DNA of 64,000 bases from Pseudomonadales bacterium (GCA_019634925.1 JAHCAL010000002.1:248001-312000); one strand, 5' to 3'. Positions 32,448 through 42,733 are shown, counted from the stretch's first letter. Translations and numbers: made by a program. Notes: generated by a model not told the origin, from the sequence alone.

Positions 32448-35349
32448 GCCGCTGCGCAGGCTTTCGCTGCTCGGGATCATCGGCAGCATCATCCTGGCGA
32501 TCTTCGCCGCGGCCGTGACGGTGTCGTTCCTGAGCGTGCGCGAGCTGGTGCTCGATCAGACCGACCAGCAACGCGTGGACGCCATGCAGGCACGACTGCA
32601 TGCAACCCAGGGCACCCTGCAGCGTTTCCTGCTGCTCGAACATCCGGACGGCATACGCAAGGTGTTATCCGGGTTCGGGCCCGATCTCGACCTGGTCGCC
32701 GCCTTCGTCACCACCAGCGACGGGCGGGTCATGGCCTCCACCCGCAACCGCGACGTCGGCCGTCACTGGTCGGAGCTCGGCTACCCGATCGACGAAACGC
32801 TGGCGCTGCAGGTCACCACCCGCCAGACCAGCGAGACGGTCATCGATCGCGCCGGCCAGACACTCACCGGCTACATCAGCGTGTGCGACCCCGCGGCCAA
32901 CGCCCGGTTGCGCGCCCGGGACTGCGGCTTTCTCATGCACCGGATCGATCTCGGCCACCATCACGCCGCAGCCGTCGAATCGCTCTACCGCCAGGCGTTC
33001 GCCACCGCCGGTGTATTCGGCCTCGGCGCGCTGATCGTCATGATCCTGCTGCACCGGGTGGTTTCCCGCCGCGTCGGACGCATCATCAGCGGTCTGGAAC
33101 GTTTCAGCGGCGGCGACCGCGCCTCGCGCATCGGGCTCAATGGTCGCGACGAACTCGCCGCGATCGGCCAGACCGCCGATCGGATCCTGCAGGAGCTGGT
33201 CGAGGACGAAGACGCGCTGCGGGCGAGCGAACAGTTCAACCGCGCGATCATCGACAGCGCCAACTCGGCGGTCATCTGCGTGGATACCAGCGGCATCATC
33301 TCGTTCTTCAGCGCCGGCGCCGAGCGCATGCTGGGCTACCGTGCGGACGAGGTCATCGGCCGCGCCTCGCCGGAGATCTTCCACGAGCCCGCGGAGCTGC
33401 GCGCGCGCACCCTGGCCTTCATCGCCAAATACGAACTCGACGTGGAACCGGGCGTACGCGTGCTGGGACTCGCGGCACGGGACGAGCTCGCCTACGAGGA
33501 CGAGTGGACGTTCGTGCGCAAGGACGGCTCCCTCGTGCTGGTGCACCTCTCGATCTCGGTGATCCGTGACAAGCGCGGTGAGGTGTCGAGCTTCGTGGCA
33601 CTCGCCCGCGACGTGACCCAGGAAAAAGGCATGGTGGCGCGCGTACGCCTCGCCGAGCAGGTATTCGAGAACGTCGGTGAAGCCATCGTCGTCACCGATG
33701 CCGGACTGCGCGTCCTCGATGTGAACCCTGCTTTCCTGCGCATGACCGGATTCTCGCGGGCCGATGTCATCGGCCGGCGCTACGATGCCGGCGGCTCCGG
33801 CCGGCACGACCGACGGTTCTTCGTCGCACTGTGGCGCCAAGTGCGGCGGGTCGGCATCTGGTCGGGCGAGATCTGGGGGCGGCGCCGCAATGGCGAACTC
33901 TTCCCACAGTGGCTCACCATCAGCGCGATCCGCGACGACCGCGATCGCATCTCGAGCTACGTCGCGAACTTCAAGGACATCACCAGCCAGAAAGCGGCCG
34001 AGGAAGAGCTCGAGCGCATGGCGTACTACGATCCCCTCACCAGTCTGCCGAACCGCAGCCTGCTGAAGGACCGGCTGCAGCACGAAATCTCGATTGCGGC
34101 GCGCCGCGGGACGCGGCTGGCGCTTCTGTTCATCGACCTCGACCGGTTCAAGTACGTCAACGACACGCTCGGCCACGACGCCGGCGATCGGCTGCTGGTC
34201 GAGGCCGCCGCGCGCATCCGGCGGGTCGTGCGCCAGTCGGACACCCTGGCGCGGCTCGGCGGCGACGAGTTCACGCTGGTCATGACCGACGTGGAGGATC
34301 CGACCCTGGTCGCGCACGTGGCGCAACGGATCATCGACGCCATGGAGGAAGTCTTCAGCGTCGACGGCCGCGACGTGTTCATCGGCGCCAGCATCGGCAT
34401 CGGCATGTATCCCGCCGACGGCGACAGCGTGCTCACCCTGATCAAGAACGCCGACACGGCCATGTACCTCGCCAAGCAGGCGGGACGCGGCAACTATCAG
34501 TTCTTCACCGGCGAACTGAACGCCAGGAACGAACGGCGCATGACCCTCGAGGCGAGCCTGCGCCGCGCCATCGACAACGACGAGTTCGTGCTGCACTACC
34601 AGCCGAAAGTCGACATGTTGACCGGGGTCGTGACGGGTTTCGAGGCGCTGCTCCGCTGGCAGCATCCGACGCTCGGACTCATCCCGCCTGGCGACTTCGT
34701 TCCGCTCGCCGAGGAGGCCCGCCTGATCCTGCCGATGGGTCAGTGGGTGCTCGAGCAGGCGTGTGCGCAGCTGCGCGACTGGCACGGGCAGGGTTTCACG
34801 GGCTTGCGCATGTCGGTCAACCTGTCGGCACGGCAGTTCCAGGCCGACACCCTGGTCGATGACATCGCCGAGCTGCTGACCAGGCTCGGACTGCCGGCAG
34901 ACCGGCTCGATCTGGAGCTGACCGAGAGCCTGCTGATGGCCGACGCGGAGCGCGCACTCGCGGTCATGCGGCGGCTGCGCGAACTCGGCGTCACCCTGTC
35001 CGTCGACGACTTCGGCATGGGTTATTCCTCGCTCAGCTACCTGAAGAAGTTCCCGATCGACACGCTCAAGATCGACCGCGAGTTCGTCAGCGGTGTGGTC
35101 AACGATGCCGAGGATGCCGGCATCGTCCGGGCAATCATCTCGCTCGCCCGCACCATGCAGCTGCAGGTCGTGGCGGAAGGCGTCGAGGACGTCGCGCAGG
35201 AGCAGTTCCTGCTCCGCGAAGGCTGCGAACTGGCGCAGGGTTACCTGTACGGTCGGCCGCTCGCCGTGGCCGACGTCGAGGCCTTCCTGCTGGCTTCGCC
35301 GGGCGGGGCACGCAGCAACGTGGTCCCGCTGCGCCAGTTGCCGAACTGA
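32440..35349 (+). CDS. membrane HAMP-PAS-PAS-GGDEF-EAL cyclic-di-GMP protein
   Basis: The 969-residue protein has two membrane helices (about 7-30 and 188-208) enclosing a periplasmic sensor with two cysteines (VCDPAAN, RDCGF). HAMP, PAS (about 265-390), PAS (about 395-520), GGDEF and EAL domains follow. GGDEF is at 607-611 with an RQSD inhibitory site five residues before it. EAL is at 735-737, and TESLLMADA, DDFGMGYSS and AEGVED are intact. It starts at a GTG inside the end of the binding-protein gene. The arrangement suggests that the binding protein presents a ligand to the periplasmic domain and adjusts cyclic-di-GMP. Confidence 0.92.
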   Translation: MTEPLRRLSLLGIIGSIILAIFAAAVTVSFLSVRELVLDQTDQQRVDAMQARLHATQGTLQRFLLLEHPDGIRKVLSGFGPDLDLVAAFVTTSDGRVMASTRNRDVGRHWSELGYPIDETLALQVTTRQTSETVIDRAGQTLTGYISVCDPAANARLRARDCGFLMHRIDLGHHHAAAVESLYRQAFATAGVFGLGALIVMILLHRVVSRRVGRIISGLERFSGGDRASRIGLNGRDELAAIGQTADRILQELVEDEDALRASEQFNRAIIDSANSAVICVDTSGIISFFSAGAERMLGYRADEVIGRASPEIFHEPAELRARTLAFIAKYELDVEPGVRVLGLAARDELAYEDEWTFVRKDGSLVLVHLSISVIRDKRGEVSSFVALARDVTQEKGMVARVRLAEQVFENVGEAIVVTDAGLRVLDVNPAFLRMTGFSRADVIGRRYDAGGSGRHDRRFFVALWRQVRRVGIWSGEIWGRRRNGELFPQWLTISAIRDDRDRISSYVANFKDITSQKAAEEELERMAYYDPLTSLPNRSLLKDRLQHEISIAARRGTRLALLFIDLDRFKYVNDTLGHDAGDRLLVEAAARIRRVVRQSDTLARLGGDEFTLVMTDVEDPTLVAHVAQRIIDAMEEVFSVDGRDVFIGASIGIGMYPADGDSVLTLIKNADTAMYLAKQAGRGNYQFFTGELNARNERRMTLEASLRRAIDNDEFVLHYQPKVDMLTGVVTGFEALLRWQHPTLGLIPPGDFVPLAEEARLILPMGQWVLEQACAQLRDWHGQGFTGLRMSVNLSARQFQADTLVDDIAELLTRLGLPADRLDLELTESLLMADAERALAVMRRLRELGVTLSVDDFGMGYSSLSYLKKFPIDTLKIDREFVSGVVNDAEDAGIVRAIISLARTMQLQVVAEGVEDVAQEQFLLREGCELAQGYLYGRPLAVADVEAFLLASPGGARSNVVPLRQLPN

Positions 35350-36336
35350 TCAGCGCGGCCGGCTCCGGACACCCCGCAGCGCGCCCTCGATCAGGTTGAG
35401 CGCCGCCTGGCGGCTCACGCCCGCCGGATCGAGTGCGCCGGCGGGCGTGGAAGCGATACCGAGGGCCAGCGCCTTCGGATGTTCGAACATCTGCCGGATC
35501 GCCTCGGCCAGCTCCGCGCTGGTCGGACCATGCGCCACCGCGAGGGCGTGCCCGGGGACCTCGGCCGGGTCCAGCACGTCCATGTCCACGTGCACGTAGA
35601 CGACATCGACGGCTGCCGCAAGCGCGGCGTAGGCCGCCGCGAATGCATCCGAACGACTGCGCAGGTCGGCCGTGGCAACCTGGCGCACGTCGTGCTCCCG
35701 AAAACGCTCGGCTTCCAGCGGGTCGAGATCGCGTACTCCGGCCCACAGGATGTGCTCGACCGGCACCGGCTCGAGCAGACCGGACGTGCGTCGCAGGTTG
35801 TGGAGGGCGTGCCCGGCCGCGACCGCGACCGGCATGCCGCCGAGCATCCCCGAGAGCGTGGTCTCCGGTGTGTTGAAGTCGCCGTGCGCGTCCACGAAGA
35901 CCAGGCCCACGCGGCGCGGCGCGCCGTCGGGCGAATACTTCAGGCCGGCCAGCATGCCGAGCAGGGCGTTGCAGTTCGCCTCGAGACCGACGATCAGTTC
36001 GGTACCGGCCGGTGCCGCACGCAGCACCTCGGCGAAGTTGCCGTTAGCCAGCGCCATGCGATGCCAGGACCCGTACTGACGATTCTGTTCCGCGCCGAGC
36101 CGGATATCCTGAACGGGGCGGACGAGCCGCCCGCCCCATTCCGCGATCAGCCCCTCGAGCCCGGCGGCGTGGATGTAGTCCGGGCTGGGGGAGATCTCCG
36201 GCACGTTGCGCTCGCCGCCGAACGGCTGTTTGACGACGTCGACCAGAACGGCAGGCTGAGCGAGCGCAGCCGCCGACGGAACGCCCGGCACCACGAGCAC
36301 AAGCCAGGACAACAGCAGGATCGCGAGACGGGACAT
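35350..36336 (-). CDS. exported arginase/agmatinase-like protein with altered metal site
   Basis: The 328-residue protein begins with a Sec signal (MSRLAILLLSWLVLVVPG) and carries the ureohydrolase motifs VDAHGDFN and VHVDMDVLDP, which hold five of the six Mn ligands. The block normally reading GGDHS appears as EANCN, so the first His ligand is apparently replaced by Cys. An export signal is also unusual for arginases. Activity as an arginase is therefore doubtful; related arginase-fold proteins may act on other amidines. The start at 36336 avoids an N-terminal extension without a signal. Its stop abuts the stop of the convergent GGDEF-EAL gene. Confidence 0.82.
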   Translation of the reverse strand: MSRLAILLLSWLVLVVPGVPSAAALAQPAVLVDVVKQPFGGERNVPEISPSPDYIHAAGLEGLIAEWGGRLVRPVQDIRLGAEQNRQYGSWHRMALANGNFAEVLRAAPAGTELIVGLEANCNALLGMLAGLKYSPDGAPRRVGLVFVDAHGDFNTPETTLSGMLGGMPVAVAAGHALHNLRRTSGLLEPVPVEHILWAGVRDLDPLEAERFREHDVRQVATADLRSRSDAFAAAYAALAAAVDVVYVHVDMDVLDPAEVPGHALAVAHGPTSAELAEAIRQMFEHPKALALGIASTPAGALDPAGVSRQAALNLIEGALRGVRSRPR

Positions 36337-36400
36337 GTCGACTCCTGGTACGGGGCGTCGCGGGATTGTATTGCGCACCCATTGCGGTCAGCCATCGCGC

Positions 36401-36607
36401 TCAGTAGTGCGGCGGCGGCGGCTCGACCACCGGCCCGGGCGCCCCTTCATCGCTGCCGAACCGTTGCGCCATGAGCATGAGCAGCGCCTCGAGCCGGTCG
36501 ATGCGGGTCTGCTGCCCGACCAGCGCATCGTTCAGCTGCTGGATCGTGTCTTCCTGGAAGGCGAGCCTGGATTCCAGGGTCTCGAGTCGCGCTTCGTGAC
36601 TGGCCAT
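36401..36607 (-). CDS. slyX: SlyX family protein
   Basis: The 68-residue protein is a single coiled coil (LETLESRLAFQEDTIQQLNDAL) ending in the characteristic PPPPHY. SlyX is a small gammaproteobacterial protein named for its position next to slyD in enterobacteria; its role is unknown. The ATG at 36607 gives the expected length. It diverges from the HDOD gene 131 bp away and is 64 bp upstream of the arginase-like gene. Confidence 0.9.
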   Translation of the reverse strand: MASHEARLETLESRLAFQEDTIQQLNDALVGQQTRIDRLEALLMLMAQRFGSDEGAPGPVVEPPPPHY

Positions 36608-36738
36608 GACATCTGCTCCCGAGCGACTGCTCGCTACGGCTGGCGATGTTAGCCCGAATGCCCGGCGCCGGCAGCTTCGCCGGCCTCGACTATGCTTAAG
36701 GCCACAGCCACCCCGGGCAGACCCGTTCCCGCAGCACC

Positions 36739-37584
36739 ATGCGTCCACTGCAGCAGCAAACCGACGAGCTCGATTCCCTTGGCGCGCGGATCGAGTCGGA
36801 ACTCCGCGCCGGCAAGCTCGAACTGCCGATGCTGCCCAATGTGGCAGCCGAAGTGCTGGCCTCGTCGGTCGACGAACAGACCGACGCCGCACGCCTCGCG
36901 GCGCTGATCCAGCGCGACCAGAGTCTCGCCTCGCACGTGCTGCGCATCACCAACTCCGCCGCCCTGCGTGGCACAACCGAGATCGTCTCGCTGCAGCAGG
37001 CGATCGCCCGGCTCGGCATGGTGCGCATCCGGGAACTCGCGGTATCCGTCGCCGTGCGCGGCGCCCTGATGCTGCGCGGCCCCTACCAGGCGGCCGCGGA
37101 CGAGATCTGGCGTACGTCGCTCGCCGCGGGCCTGTGGGCTCGCGAGGTCGCGCGCGCCACGCGCAAGAGCGTCGAGATCGCCTACCTGTGCGGCCTGCTG
37201 CACCGGATCGGCGCACCGGTGGTGCTGCATCGACTCGGCGAACTGGCGCCGGCGCTGGACGGCATCGCGGTGCAAGGACTGCTCGCGCGATGCACGACCC
37301 CCGCGGGCATGGCACTGGCGCGCGCCTGGGCGCTCCCCGAACCGGTCGCTGCCGCCATCGAATTCCTCGCCACACCCGAGGCAGCTGGTCGCCACGCCGA
37401 CCTGGTCGCCGCGGCCGCGCTCGGCGCGGCAGCCGCGCGCCACGATGCGGCGGATCCGACCACGCTCGACGTACTGGCCGCAATGCCTGCGGCGGCACGG
37501 CTGAACCTGTATACGGACGACCTCGAAGCGCTCCTGCAGCATGCCCCGTCCATCAGCGCGACACTCGGTTCCATGGTGCTCTGA
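36739..37584 (+). CDS. HDOD domain protein
   Basis: The 281-residue protein consists largely of one HDOD domain (LPMLPNVAAEVLA, LIQRDQSLASHVLRITNSAALRG, LQQAIARLGMVRIRELAVSVAV). This is the HD-like helical domain that lacks the metal-binding HD pair and acts in signalling. It has no GGDEF, EAL or receiver part. It ends two bases before the sthA start, so the two genes share a transcript. A regulatory role is inferred from the family; the target is unknown. Confidence 0.87.
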   Translation: MRPLQQQTDELDSLGARIESELRAGKLELPMLPNVAAEVLASSVDEQTDAARLAALIQRDQSLASHVLRITNSAALRGTTEIVSLQQAIARLGMVRIRELAVSVAVRGALMLRGPYQAAADEIWRTSLAAGLWAREVARATRKSVEIAYLCGLLHRIGAPVVLHRLGELAPALDGIAVQGLLARCTTPAGMALARAWALPEPVAAAIEFLATPEAAGRHADLVAAAALGAAAARHDAADPTTLDVLAAMPAAARLNLYTDDLEALLQHAPSISATLGSMVL

Positions 37585-37586
37585 AC

Positions 37587-38999
37587 ATGCTCGCTCCCGC
37601 GCCCCATTTCGATCTCGTGGTCATCGGCTCGGGCCCGGCCGGCCAGAAGGCCGCCGTGCAGGCCGTGAAGGGCGGCATGCGGGTGGCCGTCTGCGAGCAG
37701 CAGCGTGCGGTCGGCGGCGCCTGCGTGCACTACGGCACCATCCCGAGCAAGGCGCTGCGCGAACGCGCAGTCCGGCGTTGCCGCCAGGATGGCCAACTGC
37801 ACGCGCTGCCACTCGACCAGAGCGTGTCGGTTGCGGAACTCATCGGCGAGGTGGACCACATCGTGCACGCCCACGATGCGTACATGGCGGCGCAGCTGCG
37901 CCGCAACGGCATCGAGATCGTGCACGGCCGGGCGAGTTTCGAGTCCGCGCAGGCGCTGCGCGTCCGCCGGATCGGCGCGCCGGACCTGGTGCTCACCGCG
38001 GATGCCTTCCTCATCGCGACCGGGTCCGTCCCGCGCCGGATCCCGACGGTGCCGGTCGACCACGAATACATCTACGACAGCGACTCGATCCTCTCGCTCC
38101 CCTATCTGCCGCGCTCGCTCAGCGTACTCGGCGGCGGCGTCATCGCCTGCGAATACGCCTCGATCTTCGCGCTGCTCGGCGTCGAGGTGACGCTGATCGA
38201 CCGGGCCGCGCAGCCGCTCGGCTTCCTCGACCGCGACCTGTCGGCGCGTTTTCTCGAGGCATTCGCCGCACTGGGCGGCCGATTCCTGGGCAGCGAACGG
38301 GTACGCGAAGTGGTCTTCGACGGCATCGCCGGTACCGAGACCCGACTCGAATCCGGCCAGACGGTTACAGCGGACAAGGTGCTCTGCGCGCTCGGGCGCG
38401 TGGCACAGCTCGCCGGACTCGCCATCGATCGCGCCGGCCTCGCGGTCGACGAACGCGGCCTCATCCCGGTCAACGCGCACGGCCAGACCGCAGTACCGCA
38501 CATCTATGCGGCCGGCGACGTGATCGGCCCGCCGGCACTCGCCTCCGCGTCCATGGAACAGGGCCGTCGTGCGGCCTGTCACCTGCTGGGTGTCTCGCCC
38601 GGCGCGGGCAGCGCGTTCCTGCCGACGGGCATCTACTCGGTGCCTGAACTCGCCGGGGTCGGCCTGACCGAAGCAGAGGCGCGCGATCGCCACGGTGACG
38701 TGGTGGTCGGGGTGGCCCGGTTCGCCGAGATCGCCCGCGGCCAGATATCGGGCACCCAGTCCGGCTACCTCAAGCTGGTGGTCACCCCCGATCGGAAGCT
38801 CCGCGGCGTGCACATCGCGGGCGACCAGGCCACCGACCTCGTGCACATGGGCCAGATGGCGCTGATCCATGGCGCGACCATAGACGTCTTCATCGACAAC
38901 GTGTTCAACTTCCCGACCTACGGCGAGTGCTTCCGGGTCGCGGCGCTCGACGCGGCCGAGTCCCTGGCGACCACACACCTGCGCGCAGCGGCGGGTTGA
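37587..38999 (+). CDS. sthA: Si-specific NAD(P)+ transhydrogenase
   Basis: The 470-residue flavoprotein has two Rossmann motifs (VVIGSGPAGQKAAVQA and LSVLGGGVIACEYASIFA) and the dimerisation domain typical of the lipoamide dehydrogenase family. In GGACVHYGTIPSKAL the second redox Cys is Thr, as in soluble transhydrogenases, which exchange hydride between NADPH and NAD+ and do not use a disulfide. C-terminal HxxxxE-type residues are replaced, also consistent. It follows the HDOD gene by 2 bp and precedes an aldo/keto reductase by 11 bp. It likely adjusts the NADPH/NADH balance. Confidence 0.9.
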   Translation: MLAPAPHFDLVVIGSGPAGQKAAVQAVKGGMRVAVCEQQRAVGGACVHYGTIPSKALRERAVRRCRQDGQLHALPLDQSVSVAELIGEVDHIVHAHDAYMAAQLRRNGIEIVHGRASFESAQALRVRRIGAPDLVLTADAFLIATGSVPRRIPTVPVDHEYIYDSDSILSLPYLPRSLSVLGGGVIACEYASIFALLGVEVTLIDRAAQPLGFLDRDLSARFLEAFAALGGRFLGSERVREVVFDGIAGTETRLESGQTVTADKVLCALGRVAQLAGLAIDRAGLAVDERGLIPVNAHGQTAVPHIYAAGDVIGPPALASASMEQGRRAACHLLGVSPGAGSAFLPTGIYSVPELAGVGLTEAEARDRHGDVVVGVARFAEIARGQISGTQSGYLKLVVTPDRKLRGVHIAGDQATDLVHMGQMALIHGATIDVFIDNVFNFPTYGECFRVAALDAAESLATTHLRAAAG

Positions 39000-39010
39000 G
39001 GAGTCGCACC

Positions 39011-39949
39011 ATGCAGTACACCACGCTCGGCCGCACGGGGCTCGAGGTCAGCGTCGCGGGTCTCGGTTGCGGCGGCCACAGCCGGCTCGGGCTCGGCACC
39101 GGCCACGATCATGCCCACGCTGAACGCATCGTCGACGCCGCCCTCGACCTCGGCATCAACTTCATCGACACCGCCCACGCATACGGCACGGAACGCGTGG
39201 TCGGCAATGCGCTGCGCGGCCGCCGCGCCCAGGCAATCGTCTCTACCAAGGCAAGCCCCGGCTGGGCGGAGGAACGCATCGACGCGGCGGGCCTGCGCAC
39301 GAGCCTGGAGCAGAGCCTGCGCCGGCTGGACACGGACTACGTCGACGTCTTCCATCTGCACGGCGTCATGCCGGACCAGTACGACTACTGCCTGGCCGAG
39401 CTCGTCCCGGAACTCCTGCGCCAGCGCGACGCCGGCAAGGTCCGTTTTCTCGGCATCACCGAGCGGTTCGTCTCCGACACCCGCCACGCGATGCTGGCCC
39501 GGGCGCTCGCCGACGACTGCTTCGACGTGGTGATGGTCGGCTTCAACCTGCTGAATCCATCCGCGCGCCGGACGATGTTTCCGGCAACTACCGCACACGC
39601 GGTCGGGACCCTGATCATGTTCGCCGTGCGCCGTGCGCTCTCGAGCCCGACGGGTATCCGCGAAGTCGTGGACCAGCTGATCGCGGAGGGTGTGATCGAT
39701 GCCCATGCGGTAGACGCCGCTGACCCGCTCGGTTTCGTGGCCGCGCATCCGGAGATCGCCTCGGTGATCGAGGCCGCCTATCGCTTCTGCCGGCACGAAC
39801 CAGGCGCCGACGTGATCCTGACCGGTACCGGCAGCATCAAGCATCTCGAAGAGAACGTCCGCTCGATCCTCGCTCCGCCGCTGCCGACCGACGTCGCCGC
39901 CGGGCTCGAACGCCTGTTCGGCGCAGTCGACAGCGTCTCCGGTAACTGA
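39011..39949 (+). CDS. aldo/keto reductase family protein
   Basis: The 312-residue TIM-barrel protein begins MQYTTLGRTGLEVSVAGLGCGG and has FIDTAHAYGTERVVGNAL (catalytic Asp/Tyr region), VSTKASPGWAEE (catalytic Lys) and VDVFHLHGV (catalytic His). It ends with the NADP-binding VILTGTGSIKHLEENV. It reduces aldehydes or ketones with NADPH; the substrate is unknown. It is 11 bp after sthA and probably in the same transcript, where the transhydrogenase could supply cofactor. Confidence 0.9.
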   Translation: MQYTTLGRTGLEVSVAGLGCGGHSRLGLGTGHDHAHAERIVDAALDLGINFIDTAHAYGTERVVGNALRGRRAQAIVSTKASPGWAEERIDAAGLRTSLEQSLRRLDTDYVDVFHLHGVMPDQYDYCLAELVPELLRQRDAGKVRFLGITERFVSDTRHAMLARALADDCFDVVMVGFNLLNPSARRTMFPATTAHAVGTLIMFAVRRALSSPTGIREVVDQLIAEGVIDAHAVDAADPLGFVAAHPEIASVIEAAYRFCRHEPGADVILTGTGSIKHLEENVRSILAPPLPTDVAAGLERLFGAVDSVSGN

Positions 39950-40085
39950 GCGCCGATTCCGCCCGCCTTGCGGTACCGACTTACGGCGATTTCGGCTGCA
40001 TCACGCAGCAGGCCCGGACCACGAACTCGACAGCCGGACCGCGAGACCGGATCATGGCGGGCCTTCCCAGGACAGGCGGCGCGCC

Positions 40086-40892
40086 ATGCCGGACCACGAA
40101 CCCAGCCAGGAACAGCAGTATCAGCCCCAGGATCCGGCAACGGCCGGCCCTGCCGACACGCTGGCAGCGCTGCCGCTGGCGGCTGACTCGGTCGGCCTGC
40201 TGGCAGGCATCGCGAGCACCCGGGCGATCCGGCGTTATCGCGACGAGCCGGTACCGGAGCACGTACTGCGCGACATCCTGTTCGCCGCGACGCGCGGTCC
40301 GAGCGGGTCCAACCGCCAGCCGTTCCGGTTCGTGGTGCTGACGGAGGGCGAACGCGCCGACGCCGCCAAGCGTCTGATCGGGGTCGCCGCGCGGCGTCTC
40401 TGGAATGCGAAGCGCGACGCCGATCAGTACGACGCGGGTTCCGGCACACGACCCGATTCGCCAAAGGCGCGCATGGCCCGGACCATGCAGGACTACGTCG
40501 ATCAGTTCGAGCGGGTGCCGTGTCTGGTCCTGCCCTGCCTGGTCCGCTACCGCGCCCCCACACCCGGGGAAGGTGCGTCGCTCTACCCGGCGGTACAGAA
40601 CCTGCTGCTCGCGGCACGCGCGCTCGGCTACGGAGGCGTGATCACCGGCTTCCACGGTGCCGTCGATGCTGAACTGAAGGCGCTGCTCGGCATTCCCGCG
40701 GACGTATTCATCGGGTGCACCGTGACGCTGGGCAGGCCGGAGGGCCGCCACGGGCCGGTACGCCGCCGGCCCATGCACGAACTCGTGTTCGGTGACCAGT
40801 GGGGAACCGCACCCGATTGGGCCGTCGATCCGCCGGGCACCCGCTACACGAGCGCAGGTCCACCCGGCGCCGGGAGAACCCGGCCGCAGTGA
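40086..40892 (+). CDS. nitroreductase family protein
   Basis: The 268-residue flavoprotein has the FMN-binding nitroreductase pattern ([37 protein letters not shown]) and the later block [25 protein letters not shown]. The first 35 residues are a Pro/Gln-rich extension. Family members reduce nitro groups, quinones or enones. The stop overlaps the GTG start of the recQ gene by 3 bp, a tight coupling without obvious functional logic. About 136 bp with no gene lie upstream and probably hold its promoter. Confidence 0.88.
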   Translation: MPDHEPSQEQQYQPQDPATAGPADTLAALPLAADSVGLLAGIASTRAIRRYRDEPVPEHVLRDILFAATRGPSGSNRQPFRFVVLTEGERADAAKRLIGVAARRLWNAKRDADQYDAGSGTRPDSPKARMARTMQDYVDQFERVPCLVLPCLVRYRAPTPGEGASLYPAVQNLLLAARALGYGGVITGFHGAVDAELKALLGIPADVFIGCTVTLGRPEGRHGPVRRRPMHELVFGDQWGTAPDWAVDPPGTRYTSAGPPGAGRTRPQ

Positions 40893-42715
40893 ACGACGCA
40901 GTCGCGAGGACAGCACCGGCTACCGCCGATGCAGCACACGACCTGCTGCACCGCATCTGGGGATACACGGCGTTTCGCGGTCCGCAGGCGGACATCATCG
41001 CAGCCGTAACCGCCGGACACGACTGCCTGGTGCTGATGCCGACCGGCGGCGGCAAGTCGATCTGTTACCAGCTGCCGGCCCTCTTGCGCCCGGGGCTCGG
41101 CATCGTGGTCTCGCCGTTGATCGCACTGATGCAGGACCAGGTGGCGGCGCTGCGCCAGGTGGGCGTGGCCGCCGCCTACCTGAACTCGAGCCAGACGTCC
41201 GCGGAGCGCGCAGCCGTGCTGCGCCAGATCGACGCAGGCGCGCTCGATCTGCTCTACGTCGCGCCCGAGCGCCTGCTCCAGGAAGATACGCTCGAATTCC
41301 TGGCCGCGCAGCCGACCGCGCTCATCGCCATCGACGAGGCGCACTGCGTCTCGGCCTGGGGCCACGACTTCCGCGAGGACTACCTAGCGCTGGACCGGCT
41401 GCGCGACCGATTCCCCGGCGTGCCGCGCATGGCGCTCACCGCGACCGCGGATCCGCGCACCCGGGAAGACATCGTCGCACGGCTCGCGCTCGACGAGCCG
41501 GCTCGCTTCGTCGAAGGGTTCGACCGGCCGAACATCCGCTACACCGTGGAGTCCAAGCGCGACCCGCGCGCGCAGCTCGAACGGTTTCTCGCCGCCCGGC
41601 GCGGCGAATCGGGCATCGTCTACTGCCTGGCGCGACGGAGCGTGGACGCGACCGCCGCGTGGCTGGTCGAACGCGGCTTCGATGCCCTGCCGTACCACGC
41701 CGGCCTGGACGCGCACGTCCGCGCCGCCAACCAGGCACGCTTCCTGCGCGACGATGCCGTGGTCATGGTGGCGACCATCGCGTTCGGCATGGGTATCGAC
41801 AAACCCGACGTGCGCTTCGTTGCGCACCTCGACCTGCCAAAGAGCATGGAGGCGTACTACCAGGAGACTGGACGCGCCGGGCGCGACGGTGCGCCGGCGG
41901 ATGCCTGGATGATCTACGGGCTGCAGGACGTGGTGCGCCTGTCGCAGATGGCCGCGCAGTCACAGGCCGACGAACGGCACAAACGCATCGAGCAGGAAAA
42001 GCTGCACGCGCTGCTCGGCTGGTGCGAAATCACCCGCTGCCGGCGCGCGGCGCTGCTCGGCTACTTTGGCGAGTCACATCCCGGCAACTGCGGCAATTGC
42101 GACGTCTGCCTGGACCCGCCGGCGACCTGGGACGGAACCGAGGCCGCGCAGAAGGTGCTCTCCTGTGTCTACCGCACCGGCCAGCGGTTCGGTGCCGGGC
42201 ATGTGATCGACGTGCTGCGCGGCACCGAGACCGACAAGGTCCGCCAGCACGGCCACGCGCGGCTGTCGACCTGGGGCATCGGCAGCGATATGCCGGTCGA
42301 CCGCTGGCGCTCCATCATCCGCCAGCTCCTGGTACAGGACTACCTGGTCGCGGACGCCGAGCGCTTCGGCGCGCTGCGCCTGACCCCCGCGAGCCGCGCG
42401 CTGCTGCGCGGCGAATGCACACTCGAGCTCCGTGAGGAAGCGGGCCGCCCGCAGCGGCGCAAGGCGGAACGCACCGGCACGGCTCCGGATGCGGATACAG
42501 CCCTGTGGGAAGCCCTGCGCGCCCGCCGCAAGACACTGGCCGAGGAACAAGGCGTGCCGCCGTACGTGATCTTTCACGACGCGACCCTGCTCGAACTCGC
42601 GCGGCGGCGCCCGCGCAACGCCGCCGAACTGCTGCAGGTTCCCGGCATCGGCAACGCCAAACTCGAACGCTACGGCGCCATCTTCCTCGAAGTCATACGG
42701 TTGGGGTCAGAGTAA
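40889..42715 (+). CDS. recQ: ATP-dependent DNA helicase RecQ
   Basis: The 608-residue helicase has Walker A ([12 protein letters not shown]), the DEAH box ([17 protein letters not shown]), helicase motifs to the arginine finger ([12 protein letters not shown]), the RecQ zinc site (four Cys in CEITRC...GNCGNCDVC) and a C-terminal HRDC domain. It unwinds DNA in recombination and repair. The GTG at 40889 overlaps the nitroreductase stop. An in-frame ATG at 40799 lies deep inside that gene and is rejected. The last codons, Gly-Ser-Glu-stop, come from a short repeat shared with the 3' end of the glutathione peroxidase gene. Confidence 0.92.
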   Translation: MNDAVARTAPATADAAHDLLHRIWGYTAFRGPQADIIAAVTAGHDCLVLMPTGGGKSICYQLPALLRPGLGIVVSPLIALMQDQVAALRQVGVAAAYLNSSQTSAERAAVLRQIDAGALDLLYVAPERLLQEDTLEFLAAQPTALIAIDEAHCVSAWGHDFREDYLALDRLRDRFPGVPRMALTATADPRTREDIVARLALDEPARFVEGFDRPNIRYTVESKRDPRAQLERFLAARRGESGIVYCLARRSVDATAAWLVERGFDALPYHAGLDAHVRAANQARFLRDDAVVMVATIAFGMGIDKPDVRFVAHLDLPKSMEAYYQETGRAGRDGAPADAWMIYGLQDVVRLSQMAAQSQADERHKRIEQEKLHALLGWCEITRCRRAALLGYFGESHPGNCGNCDVCLDPPATWDGTEAAQKVLSCVYRTGQRFGAGHVIDVLRGTETDKVRQHGHARLSTWGIGSDMPVDRWRSIIRQLLVQDYLVADAERFGALRLTPASRALLRGECTLELREEAGRPQRRKAERTGTAPDADTALWEALRARRKTLAEEQGVPPYVIFHDATLLELARRRPRNAAELLQVPGIGNAKLERYGAIFLEVIRLGSE

Positions 42716-42733
42716 CAATCGGGGTCAGAGTAA
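42703..42733. repeat. two copies of GGGGTCAGAGTAA between recQ and glutathione peroxidase
   Basis: Copies at 42703-42715 and 42721-42733 are separated by CAATC. Read forward, the first copy gives the recQ stop TAA; read in reverse, the second gives the peroxidase stop TGA. A partial copy (ATCGGGGTCA, 43258-43267) lies on the other side of the peroxidase gene and supplies the response-regulator stop. Confidence 0.85.

Noticed and set aside
40799..40888. Upstream ATG start for recQ
   Set aside because: Lies inside the nitroreductase gene; the GTG at 40889 gives the normal 4-bp overlap and family N-terminus.
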